A stretch of 19,677 bases of DNA, from the NCBI GenBank assembly GCA_016791285.1, contig JAEUMX010000145.1:1-19677 (forward strand), read 5' to 3'. Below the pieces are notes generated by a model. That model was not told where the DNA came from and did no database searches. It was given only the letters and a program-made list of their open reading frames with translations. The position numbers and the translations under genes were made by a program. Source of the DNA: Burkholderiales bacterium. Lineage in GTDB: Bacteria > Pseudomonadota > Gammaproteobacteria > Burkholderiales > JAEUMW01. Below, piece after piece: positions 1-8,275 of this stretch. Positions within the stretch are counted from its first letter, which is position 1, and every line of letters begins with the position of its first letter.

Positions 1-1370
1 GTGCGAACCAGTCGCAGGAAACCCTCGCCGTTCGTGAGCAGCGTCGGCTCGTCGCCCAGCGCCCTCGCCACCGAGGCGATGACCTGCGCCAGCACGGCCT
101 TGCGGGGATCGCTGCCGCCGCCCGCGAGCAGTTGCTCGGGATGACGCGCCACCTCTTCGAGCACCAGCTTCGAGAGATCCACCACCTGCCGGTGCGACAG
201 CAGATCCTGGATGCTTCCGCCGCCCGCCAGCTTGGTCGACAAACTCCCCGCCATCGCCGCCAGGGCCTGCGCCAGCAGTTGTTGCTGCGGGTGTTTCGGA
301 TCGACGATGGTCTCGATGTTCTCCCGCGTGACCTCCAGCGCCTCCCTCAGGACCGCGCCGGCGGTGGCCTTCGAGAACGTCCTGCCCCACTGCTGGTCGG
401 CCAGGACGGTGGTCGTCCGGGCGACGAGCTCCTGCAGTGCCTTCTTGTCGGTCAGCAGACCGGCGTTCTCCGCGGTCGCACGCAGCGCGCTCTTGAAGAT
501 CGCTTCCAGCGAATCGTTCGTGAAGAGATCTTCCTGGCCTCTCACCCCGTCGAACACCTGGGTCAGCGTGTCCTTGATGAGCGCTGCGCTTTCGTCGTTC
601 GGCACGAACAGGTCGACATTCCCGGCGAACGCCGCCGCGCTGCCGCGCAGGAGGCTGCTGCCGATGCGGCGGAAGAGCTGCTGGCGGCCGACCTCGTCCT
701 GATTGGCGACCGCCTTGCGAACATCGTCGGCCACCGCGCCGGTCACGCCGCTCAACATCACCCTCAGGCGCTGGTCGTCGCTCACCAATGCCGCATTCTC
801 GGGCACCGCGTGCAGCGCCGCCCCCAGCAGGTCGGCGAGCACCTGCCGCGCGGAACCTTCGGCGAAATCTGCTTCCGTGAGCCCGGCCACGAACGACGCC
901 AGGATCTTCCGCGCATCGGAGTCGCGTCCCATCGCTTCCGGGTGGGTCGCGAAGTAGTCGACACCGATCTCCACGACGGTGCCGAAAATGCGCCGGGCCG
1001 GCGATTTGGCCTGGAACTGCTGGTCGAACTGGTCGAGCACGGAGAGACCGCGGATCAGCTCGAGACGGCGCGCGGCGGGATCCGGCGAGCAGACCGAGAT
1101 GCCGGTCTCCGCGCCGAGCATTGCCCGGTAGAAGGTGAGCTTCCTGGCATTGTCGTCTCGGATCTCGAAGCACGGGCCGCCGGGCTCACAGAGCTCCGCG
1201 TGCTCGACGGCGAAGAAGCGCATGGCGTCCGCCTCTTCCACGCTGCCGCACAGCTCACCGAGCGGCATGAGCAGCGGACGCTGGGCCGTTTCGTCCACCA
1301 GCACCTCGTTCACCTTGCGTCCGAGCTTGACGCCGGCTTCGATGGCAAAGAGCACCAGTTCGGGATTCAT
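1..1370 (-). CDS. Unrecognised helical protein, N-terminal 456 aa (3' end outside window)
   Basis: An uninterrupted minus-strand frame runs from ATG at 1370 to the left edge with no stop, so the C-terminus is missing. The protein begins MNPELVLFAIEAGVKLGRKV and is mostly amphipathic, Ala/Leu-rich helix, with no transmembrane segment, signal peptide, Walker motif or nuclease motif that I can see. I do not recognise the family. The codon pattern is strongly coding. The plus-strand open frames over the same DNA read as Arg/His-rich shadows. It is transcribed divergently from the conflict operon starting at 1718, which hints at, but does not prove, a shared role. No Shine-Dalgarno sits directly before this ATG; instead a 13-codon frame with a good SD ends in an ATGA overlap with it. 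The start is supported by that overlap. Confidence 0.8.
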   Translation of the reverse strand, partial: MNPELVLFAIEAGVKLGRKVNEVLVDETAQRPLLMPLGELCGSVEEADAMRFFAVEHAELCEPGGPCFEIRDDNARKLTFYRAMLGAETGISVCSPDPAARRLELIRGLSVLDQFDQQFQAKSPARRIFGTVVEIGVDYFATHPEAMGRDSDARKILASFVAGLTEADFAEGSARQVLADLLGAALHAVPENAALVSDDQRLRVMLSGVTGAVADDVRKAVANQDEVGRQQLFRRIGSSLLRGSAAAFAGNVDLFVPNDESAALIKDTLTQVFDGVRGQEDLFTNDSLEAIFKSALRATAENAGLLTDKKALQELVARTTTVLADQQWGRTFSKATAGAVLREALEVTRENIETIVDPKHPQQQLLAQALAAMAGSLSTKLAGGGSIQDLLSHRQVVDLSKLVLEEVARHPEQLLAGGGSDPRKAVLAQVIASVARALGDEPTLLTNGEGFLRLVR

Positions 1371-1408
1371 GGCAGGCGATGGTGGTTCGAGAGATCGCAC
1401 TTCGACAT
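1367..1408 (-). CDS. Possible 13-codon leader peptide overlapping the start of the minus-strand gene
   Basis: ATG at 1408 is preceded by GGAGG at 1417-1421, with 8 nt between them. The frame encodes MSKCDLSNHHRLP and stops at TGA 1367-1369, which overlaps the ATG (1368-1370) of the downstream gene as ATGA. This arrangement is typical of translational coupling. The alternative is a frameshift close to the real start, so that these 13 residues were once the N-terminus. It could also be chance, because the peptide is very short. Confidence 0.35.
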   Translation of the reverse strand: MSKCDLSNHHRLP

Positions 1409-1717
1409 CGTTTGGTCCTCCGCGATGAGCCGAGCATGTCTTCACCTTAGACCAAGCGAAGCCATACTGCCAAAGTTCCCGGGCCTCGCCATGCGTTCCT
1501 ACGATGTCCCGCAGCCGCTCGCGGCGCAATCGTCCGAACGGACTATCCGGAGGTCCTGAGCCCGCCGACGCAGAAGACATGTTCGAACCCGTGCATTCGG
1601 GTTGGCAACCATACGACTTTTGGCCTAGTGTGAAATGAGCGCGATGCTGATAAAAGAAACGGCGGCGTTCGCTTTCGTTGCCGCCGTCGAAGCTTCCCGA
1701 CCAGGAGGGGGACCGCC
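1371..1717. promoter_or_regulatory. Divergent intergenic region with candidate operon promoter
   Basis: This gap separates two divergent genes, so promoters for both should lie here. For the plus-strand operon a sigma70-like pair is visible: TTGGCA at 1602-1607 and TAGTGT at 1626-1631, spacer 18 nt. The -10 is a poor match, so this is a suggestion only. A perfect inverted repeat AACCCG-TGCATT-CGGGTT lies at 1586-1603, just upstream of and touching the -35, and could be an operator. In the predicted leader, ACGGCGGC (1659-1666) pairs with GCCGCCGT (1680-1687). AGGAGG ahead of ATG 1718 is a strong ribosome binding site. I could not pick a convincing promoter for the minus-strand gene. Confidence 0.4.
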
Positions 1718-2530
1718 ATGGCAAGCAAGGCGCTTTGCATCGGCATCAACCAGTACCCCGCCGGCCGGGACGATCTCAAGGGCTGCGTCAACGACGCGAG
1801 AGCGTGGGCGGGGCTCCTGGTCGAGCATTACGGATTCCCGCCAGCGGACGTGAAGGTCCTGCTCGACGCCGAGGCCACCAAGGCGAAGATCGTGGCGGGG
1901 CTCAAGGCGCTGCTCGCGCGTGCGAAGGCCGGTGACCGGCTCGTCTTCACCAACGCGTCGCACGGCACCTACGTGGCCGACGACACCGGGGACGAGGAAT
2001 ACGACGAAGCCATCTGCCCCTACGACTGCGACAAGCATCTGCTCATCGACGACGAGTTGCGCGAACTGTTCGCGGGACTGCCAACCGGGGTCAGCCTGTC
2101 GGTGATCTCCGACTCCTGCCATTCCGGCACCCTCACGCGGGCAGCGCTCGCCGATGCCGCGCCCGGCATGCCGTTCAAGGACGATCGACGGGTCCGGTTT
2201 CTGAATCCTGCGCACCTCGGCAGGCGCGCGCTCAAAGCCCCTGGCAAGGCCAAGGCGCGCGACCGGCAGCGCTACCCTCAGGCGCAGATGAAGGAGATCC
2301 TGCTCTCCGGCTGCGACCCGACCGAGTACTCGTATGACGCGCTGATCGACGGGGCGTACCACGGCGCACTGACCGCGATGGCGCTCACGGCAATCCGCTC
2401 CGCGAACTACGACATCACCTGGCAGCAGCTGCACGCGCGCGTCTGCAGCCTGCTCGACGCGGGCGATTTTCCGCAGCATCCGCAGCTCGAAGGCAGCAGC
2501 GCCAACAAGAAGAAGCGCATCTTCAGTTGA
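1718..2530 (+). CDS. Metacaspase-like cysteine protease (caspase fold, peptidase C14)
   Basis: This 270-aa protein has the caspase-fold signature. It opens KALCIGINQYP, has the helix signature LKGCVNDARAW, the catalytic His82 in ASHGTY, and the catalytic Cys134 in ISDSCHSG. The acidic stretch DDTGDEEYDEAICP after the His matches the basic-substrate (Arg/Lys) S1 pocket of type I metacaspases and orthocaspases. Both dyad residues are present, so it should be an active cytosolic protease; no signal peptide or membrane segment is seen. It is close to a bare catalytic domain, with only a short Lys-rich end. The start is fixed by the AGGAGGGGG ribosome binding site a few bases upstream. It is the first gene of a five-gene operon and precedes a CHAT protease fusion, so it may be an initiator or executioner protease in a regulated-death or defence system (inference). 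The substrate is unknown. Confidence 0.93.
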   Translation: MASKALCIGINQYPAGRDDLKGCVNDARAWAGLLVEHYGFPPADVKVLLDAEATKAKIVAGLKALLARAKAGDRLVFTNASHGTYVADDTGDEEYDEAICPYDCDKHLLIDDELRELFAGLPTGVSLSVISDSCHSGTLTRAALADAAPGMPFKDDRRVRFLNPAHLGRRALKAPGKAKARDRQRYPQAQMKEILLSGCDPTEYSYDALIDGAYHGALTAMALTAIRSANYDITWQQLHARVCSLLDAGDFPQHPQLEGSSANKKKRIFS

Positions 2531-2565
2531 CAACACCGACACAGCACGCAACCGAGGGGACTCAG

Positions 2566-5500
2566 ATGGCGCAGGAAACCAAGCTGAAAGGGTACAAGGT
2601 CCCGCACGAGTCGGGCTCCGCACTGCCGTCCACGCTCGCGACCGTGAGGGCCGAGTTCCGGCCCGGGAGCTTCCGCTCGGGCACCGAGCAGGAGGCCGAG
2701 GTCGCGGTTCGCGACGACGAGCTCGTCGAGGTCGAGTTCGAGGACGGGCTGCGCATCTGGCTCACCGCGGCCGAGTACCGCGAGAAGCTCGAGCAGACGA
2801 AAAAGCGCGCACCGGGCGCGAGCGGCGCCCTCGAGATTCCGGACACGCTCCCGTTCGGCGGCGACGAGGCCCAGGAGCGCGGCATCGCCGGCTGGGTGAT
2901 GAAGTCGCTCAAGGTCGTCGGCGTCGATGTCGCCGGCAAGACCGCCGTCGAGCTCGCGCGGCGCTTCGAGGACAAGACAGACGGCCGCAAGCGCCCGGGG
3001 CCGGGTGTCTACCGCTGCCGCATGGTCAGCGGCGACTTCGCGCTGGACGATCTCGCAGCTGCCGCCAAGCTCGGGAAACGCATCCTGCTCTTCCTGCACG
3101 GCACCGCGTCGAGCACCTGGGGCAGCTTCGGCGAGCTGTGGTCGCCCGCCCGCTCCGGCACGCTCGCGCGGCTGAAGCGGATGTACGCAGACAACGTCAT
3201 CGCGCTCGAGCACCGCTCGATGACGGTGAGCCCGATCGTGAACGCGCTCGAAATCGCCGAAAGGCTGGACGCGCTGCTGGTCGACGGCGCCGAGGTCGAC
3301 CTCGTCAGCCACTCGCGCGGCGGGCTCGTCGGCGAGCTCCTCTGCCGCATGAACATCGCCGACGGGTCGGATCCGTACGAGGCGCTCGACCTCAAGCTCG
3401 TCACCGACACCGCGTGGCTCGCCGAAGATCCCGACCTGTCGCAGGCGGCGATCGAGGAAGCACGGCAGGCGCTCGCAGCCGATGGCGAACAGCTGAAGGC
3501 CCTCGCCGCCACGCTTGGCAAGCTCGCCGCGCGCAAGGTGAAGATCCGCCGGTTCGTGCGCGTGGCCTGCCCTGCGCTCGGCACGAGCCTCGTGTCGCGC
3601 CGGCTCGACCGCTGGGTGCAGATTCTCGCCAACGTCGGGCGCTTCGCTTCGGCGGCATCCCCCCTCGGAGAGCTGGTCGATTCGCTGGGCGATTTCATCA
3701 CGGCCGTGCTCGATGAACGCACGGCACCGTCCAAGCTGCCGGGCATCGCCGCGATGCTGCCGGAATCGGGGCTCGTCCGGATGGTGAACAACCCGCGCCG
3801 GACCGTCGCCTCCGAGCTCGCGGTCATCGCCGGTGACAGCGAGCCCGAGGGCATCTGGAAGCGACTGCTCATGCTGCTTGCCGATCGCTTCTACGCCGGC
3901 GAGCACGACCTCGTCGTCAACACCGGTTCGATGTATGGCGGTGCCCGGCGCGAGACCGGACGCTCCGCGCTGTGTTTCCAGCAGGGCGCGGCGGTCAACC
4001 ACTTCAACTATTTCACGAATGCCGAGAGCGCCGATGCGATCCCCGCCGCGCTGGAAGACGCCGACTTCGCGACGCTCGCCACGCGCGCCACCGGCTTCGA
4101 GCCGCTGCGACCGCCCGAGAAGCCGATCGCGCGCGAGCTCTCCCGCGGCCCCGCCGGACCGCGGCCGGTGGTCTTCGTGCTGCCCGGCATCATGGGCAGC
4201 GAGCTCGAGGTGAACGGCAACCGCATCTGGGTCGACTTCGCGGATCTCTTCGCGGGAGGGCTCGCCCAGCTCCACATCGGCGCCACCGGTGTGACCCCGC
4301 TGCGGCCCTACCCCGGCTACTACGTCGATCTCATCGAGTTCCTCGCGGACACGCACAAGGTGATCGCTTTCCCGTTCGACTGGCGGCTGCGTCCCGAGCA
4401 GGAAGCCGATCGCTTCGCCCAGGATCTGAGCCGCACGGTCGCGGAAGCGAAGGCAACCGGGCAGCCGGTGCGCATCGTCGCCCACTCGATGGGCGGTCTC
4501 ATCGCGCGGACGATGATCGCGCGTCACCCCGAGGTCTGGCGCGAGATGACGAACGTGCCGGGGGCGCGGCTGGTCATGCTCGGCACGCCCAACGGCGGCT
4601 CGTACTCGATCAACGAGCTCGTCGTCGGCCAGGCGGGAACGCTCGCGAAGCTCGCGCTGCTGGATGTCACCCATTCCCACGCCGAGCTCCTCGCCTTCAT
4701 CACGCGCTTCCCCGGCGTCCTCGCGATGCTGCCGAAGCCCAGCGCGGAGGATTACTTCGCCGCGGAAACCTGGCAGCAGTATGCCGGCCTGGGCAAGGTC
4801 GACTGGGTGCTGCCCGACCCCGCCGATCTCGACCGAGCGCGCGAATTCCGCGCGCTGCTCGACGCGAGCCCGGTCGACCCCGAGCGGATGATCTACGTCG
4901 CCGGCCAGGCACGCGCGACCCTGGTCGGCATGTTCCGGGAGGACGGCAGGATCCGCTTCAAGGCGACCACGCGCGGCGACGGGCAGGTGCTCTGGGACAC
5001 CGGCATACCCTCGCAGCTTCGCGCGTGGTATGCGCCGAACGTCGTCCACGGCGACCTGTCGGCGGCGACCGAGATCTTCCCGGCGATCCTCGATCTGCTG
5101 CAGCGGGGCACCACCTCGCGCCTGTCGCAGGATGAGCCGGTCAGCCGCGAAGCGGCGCGCGAGTTCGTCATCGAGCCCGAGATCCAGGAGAGCCTGCCCG
5201 ACGAACGCGCGCTGGTCGCCGCGGTGCTCGGCGCTGCGCCGTCCCGCCCGCGCAAACGCGCGCGTCGTGCGCAGCGGCTCGACATCAGGGTCGTCCACGG
5301 CCACTTGCGCTTCGCCGATTACCCCGTGCTCGTCGGCCACTACAAGGGCGACACGATCGTCAGCGCGGAATCGGATCTCGACGAGGATCTGAATGGCCGG
5401 TTGCGCGGCCGCCACCGGCTCGGCCTCTATCCCGGCGATATCGGCACGCACGAGGTCGCATTGAAACGGCGGCGCGAGGACCCGGACACCTTCACCGGCG

Positions 5501-8244
5501 CCATCGTCGTCGGGCTCGGCATGGTGGGCGAACTCGGCGTCGGCAAGCTCGTCGAGACCGTCGCGCAGGGCGTGCTCGCCTATGCCGTCAGGGTGGCCGA
5601 GCGCGAGGAGGATCGCCTGCGCGAGACCCCGGGGAAGCAGGTCGAGGCGATGGTCAGGGAGATCGGGCTCTCGTCGCTGCTCGTCGGCACCAACGCGGGG
5701 GGCGTGAACGTCCAGGACTCGCTCATCGCCGTGCTCGAAGGCATCGAGCACGCAAACGAGGCGCTCGCCGCGGCCCGGCGGCCGGTGCGCATCGCCACCG
5801 TCCAGTTCACGGAGATCTTTCTGAGCCGTGCGCTGGAAGCCATCGAGGAGCTCGGCATACTCGCCGGGCGTTCGCGACTGCAGGGCGCGATCAAGGTGGC
5901 GAAGACGATCGAGACGCGGCGCGGCGCACGCCGCCAGGTCGCGTTCAAGGAGCCGGAGGGCTGGTGGGACCGGCTGCAGATCAAGGGCAAGCCGGACGCG
6001 GGGCGGCCCGACGACGGCAGCCTGCGCTTCATCGCGCTCACCCAGCGCGCGCGCGCCGAGACACGCGTGGTGGCAACACAGCGCAGACTCGTCGATCAGT
6101 TCGTCCGCAACACGATCCGCAACACGCGGCACGACCGCGAGCTGACGCGGACCCTCTTCGAGCTCCTGCTGCCGAACGCGCTGAAGGAACAGGCGCCCGA
6201 CCGCAGAAGCCTCGTCATCGTGCTCGACAACGCCTCGGCGCGCTATCCGTGGGAGCTGCTCGAGAATGCCTACGAGCCCAACGGGCAGCCGGTCGCGCTG
6301 AGCCGCGGGTTGCTGCGGCTGCTGGAGACCAACGTCTTCCGGGAAGCCCCGGTGCGCAGCCTCGGCAATGCCGCGCTGGTGGTCGGCGATCCGATCCTGC
6401 CGGAGGGCGGTCCGCTCAAGCGCCTGCCGGGGGCGCGGGACGAGGCAACGGCGGTGGCCGCCCGGATCGAGCGCTCGCGCCGCTTCGAAGTCACCCGCTG
6501 CATCGAGGCATCGGCGAAGGAGATCGTGCAGGCGTTCTTCGCACGCCCGTATCGCATGGTCCACCTGGCCGGTCACGGCGTCTACGAATGGCAGGAACCG
6601 GCGCTGCCGGCAGACGGCGGGACCGGGCCGACGGCCGCGCCCGCCTCCCAGAAGGTCACCGGCATGGTCATCGGCGACGGCATCTACCTCACGCCCGGGG
6701 AAGTGAAGCAGATGCGGCGCGTGCCCGAGCTCGTCTTCATCAACTGCTGCCACCTCGGCTATACCGAGGACCGTGAACGGCGCGCGGAAGAAGAACAGAA
6801 AGCGGGTGCCGCGCCGCGGCTCTCACCGCTTGCCGACTACCACCTCTTCGCCGCGAACGTCGCGAGCGAGTTCATCCGCATGGGCGTGAGAGCGGTGATC
6901 GCCGCCGGCTGGGCGGTCGACGACGCCGCCGGCAAGACCTTCGCCGAGGCCTTCTACGAAGCGATGCTCGACGGGGGAACGTTCGGCCGGGCGGTTCAGA
7001 CCGCGCGCACCAGGACGTTCGACAGACACCCGTATGCGAACACGTGGGGCGCCTATCAGTGCTATGGCGATCCGGATTTCTTCATCGTCGAGCGCGGCGC
7101 GGGTGACGACGAACACCCCACCGAATACGCGTCGGTCGAGGGCATGATCAACCGCATGGAGAACCTCGAGGCGGAGTGCGAAACGCGCGGTGGCAAGCCC
7201 ATCGGTGCCCAGATCAAGGAGCTCGAAGCGCTGCAGAAGGCATTGGAGGCATCGGGCTGGAACGATAACGGGCGCGCCTGGGCCGCGCTCGGACGCGCCT
7301 GGAACCGCGCGTTCCAGTTCGATGCCGCCATAGGCTGTTTCTACCGTGCGATCGGCTGCGAGGACGGCGGGTTCACGGCACGCGATGTCGAACAGCTTTC
7401 CAACTGCGAGTCGCGCGCGGCGGTGGCGCAGTGGAAGGGCGGCGGCGGCGGGGATCCCGTCGTTGCCGTGCGCAGAAGGATCGACGTGGCCATCGAGCGC
7501 ATCGAGGCGTTGATCAAGCTGCCGATCGATCTCAAGCAGGACGACACACCGGCCGGACAGCCGGAGACGCGCGAGCGCTGCTCGCTGCTCGGCAGCGCCT
7601 ACAAGCGCAAGGCGTGGATCGCCGCGTCGGCGGCGCGCGCCGAACCGCTCGAAAAGATGCGTCACTGGTACCGCACGGCCGCCGACCGCGGGCTTGCATC
7701 CGGTGGCGTCCTCGCCTATCCGACCCTCAACTGGGTCGCCGCCCTCATGGTGCTCGGCTGGCATGGAACGGCCATCCCGCCCGCGGACCGGAAGCGGGCC
7801 GAAGCGGAAATGGCCGAGCTTCGCCCCAGCCTCGAACGCAGGGTGCAGGTGCGTGCGGACATGTGGGATCTCGCCTCGCTCGCCGATCTCGATCTGACCG
7901 CCGCACTCTGGTCCGGCGACCTGTCGTCCCGCATCGACAAGTTGCTCGGCGACTACGACGACGTGCGCCGACTCGCGAGCCTGCGCGAGTTCGAGTCGGT
8001 GCGCGAGCATCTCGACTTCCTGCTCGACATGGCGCGCGATCGGAATGCGGCAGCCGCGGCGGCCCTGGAGCGGTTGACACGCGGACTGGGCGGGCCGCTG
8101 CCGCCGTCTCCGCCTGCCCCGGTCGATGAGAGCGGCAACGGAGGTGAGCCGGAGGAGCCCCGCTCGCGCGAGGCTGGCGGCGCGGCCGGCGGTACGTCTG
8201 CCCGCGCCGCGACCCGGAACAGGCAGGCGCCGAAGAAGAAATGA
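2566..8244 (+). CDS. Giant fusion: two alpha/beta-hydrolases, CHAT caspase-like protease, TPR/TRAFs-like tail
   Basis: This is an 1892-aa multidomain protein. Hydrolase 1 has LFLHGTAS around residue 175-183 and nucleophile Ser250 in SHSRGG. Hydrolase 2 is lecithin:cholesterol acyltransferase-like, with LPGIMGS around 539-545 and Ser641 in AHSMGG. A Gly-rich region at about 900-1100 is of uncertain fold. The CHAT protease spans about 1215-1520, with His1337 in HLAGHG, Cys1395 in INCCHLG and the closing NTWGAYQCYGDPDF motif. The helical tail (about 1540-1850) carries a TRAFs-like signature ending YPTLNWVA, followed by a Pro/Gly/Arg-rich end. No signal peptide or membrane helix is seen. I chose ATG 2566, which has GAGGGG in front, over an upstream TTG at 2527 that overlaps the previous gene. 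The gap to the metacaspase gene is 35 nt. Known CHAT proteins cleave partner proteins in defence; lipase or esterase activity of the hydrolases is inferred from fold only. Confidence 0.92.
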   Translation: MAQETKLKGYKVPHESGSALPSTLATVRAEFRPGSFRSGTEQEAEVAVRDDELVEVEFEDGLRIWLTAAEYREKLEQTKKRAPGASGALEIPDTLPFGGDEAQERGIAGWVMKSLKVVGVDVAGKTAVELARRFEDKTDGRKRPGPGVYRCRMVSGDFALDDLAAAAKLGKRILLFLHGTASSTWGSFGELWSPARSGTLARLKRMYADNVIALEHRSMTVSPIVNALEIAERLDALLVDGAEVDLVSHSRGGLVGELLCRMNIADGSDPYEALDLKLVTDTAWLAEDPDLSQAAIEEARQALAADGEQLKALAATLGKLAARKVKIRRFVRVACPALGTSLVSRRLDRWVQILANVGRFASAASPLGELVDSLGDFITAVLDERTAPSKLPGIAAMLPESGLVRMVNNPRRTVASELAVIAGDSEPEGIWKRLLMLLADRFYAGEHDLVVNTGSMYGGARRETGRSALCFQQGAAVNHFNYFTNAESADAIPAALEDADFATLATRATGFEPLRPPEKPIARELSRGPAGPRPVVFVLPGIMGSELEVNGNRIWVDFADLFAGGLAQLHIGATGVTPLRPYPGYYVDLIEFLADTHKVIAFPFDWRLRPEQEADRFAQDLSRTVAEAKATGQPVRIVAHSMGGLIARTMIARHPEVWREMTNVPGARLVMLGTPNGGSYSINELVVGQAGTLAKLALLDVTHSHAELLAFITRFPGVLAMLPKPSAEDYFAAETWQQYAGLGKVDWVLPDPADLDRAREFRALLDASPVDPERMIYVAGQARATLVGMFREDGRIRFKATTRGDGQVLWDTGIPSQLRAWYAPNVVHGDLSAATEIFPAILDLLQRGTTSRLSQDEPVSREAAREFVIEPEIQESLPDERALVAAVLGAAPSRPRKRARRAQRLDIRVVHGHLRFADYPVLVGHYKGDTIVSAESDLDEDLNGRLRGRHRLGLYPGDIGTHEVALKRRREDPDTFTGAIVVGLGMVGELGVGKLVETVAQGVLAYAVRVAEREEDRLRETPGKQVEAMVREIGLSSLLVGTNAGGVNVQDSLIAVLEGIEHANEALAAARRPVRIATVQFTEIFLSRALEAIEELGILAGRSRLQGAIKVAKTIETRRGARRQVAFKEPEGWWDRLQIKGKPDAGRPDDGSLRFIALTQRARAETRVVATQRRLVDQFVRNTIRNTRHDRELTRTLFELLLPNALKEQAPDRRSLVIVLDNASARYPWELLENAYEPNGQPVALSRGLLRLLETNVFREAPVRSLGNAALVVGDPILPEGGPLKRLPGARDEATAVAARIERSRRFEVTRCIEASAKEIVQAFFARPYRMVHLAGHGVYEWQEPALPADGGTGPTAAPASQKVTGMVIGDGIYLTPGEVKQMRRVPELVFINCCHLGYTEDRERRAEEEQKAGAAPRLSPLADYHLFAANVASEFIRMGVRAVIAAGWAVDDAAGKTFAEAFYEAMLDGGTFGRAVQTARTRTFDRHPYANTWGAYQCYGDPDFFIVERGAGDDEHPTEYASVEGMINRMENLEAECETRGGKPIGAQIKELEALQKALEASGWNDNGRAWAALGRAWNRAFQFDAAIGCFYRAIGCEDGGFTARDVEQLSNCESRAAVAQWKGGGGGDPVVAVRRRIDVAIERIEALIKLPIDLKQDDTPAGQPETRERCSLLGSAYKRKAWIAASAARAEPLEKMRHWYRTAADRGLASGGVLAYPTLNWVAALMVLGWHGTAIPPADRKRAEAEMAELRPSLERRVQVRADMWDLASLADLDLTAALWSGDLSSRIDKLLGDYDDVRRLASLREFESVREHLDFLLDMARDRNAAAAAALERLTRGLGGPLPPSPPAPVDESGNGGEPEEPRSREAGGAAGGTSARAATRNRQAPKKK

Positions 8245-8275
8245 CTCGCGGCGGTTCTGACCGAGGGGAGGTCTC

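Noticed and set aside
132..1559. 475-residue plus-strand frame at the left edge
   Set aside because: Its translation looks like a shadow. The minus-strand frame over the same DNA has protein-like composition and runs open to the window edge.
2527..2565. TTG start for the CHAT fusion overlapping the metacaspase stop
   Set aside because: ATG 2566 has a good GAGGGG ribosome binding site, and the extra 13 residues are low in domain content.
2407..6753. 1448-residue open frame on the minus strand opposite the CHAT fusion gene
   Set aside because: Composition is Arg/His/Asp/Gly-rich with no family signature. It is the mirror of a strongly GC3-biased gene on the plus strand with clear domains.
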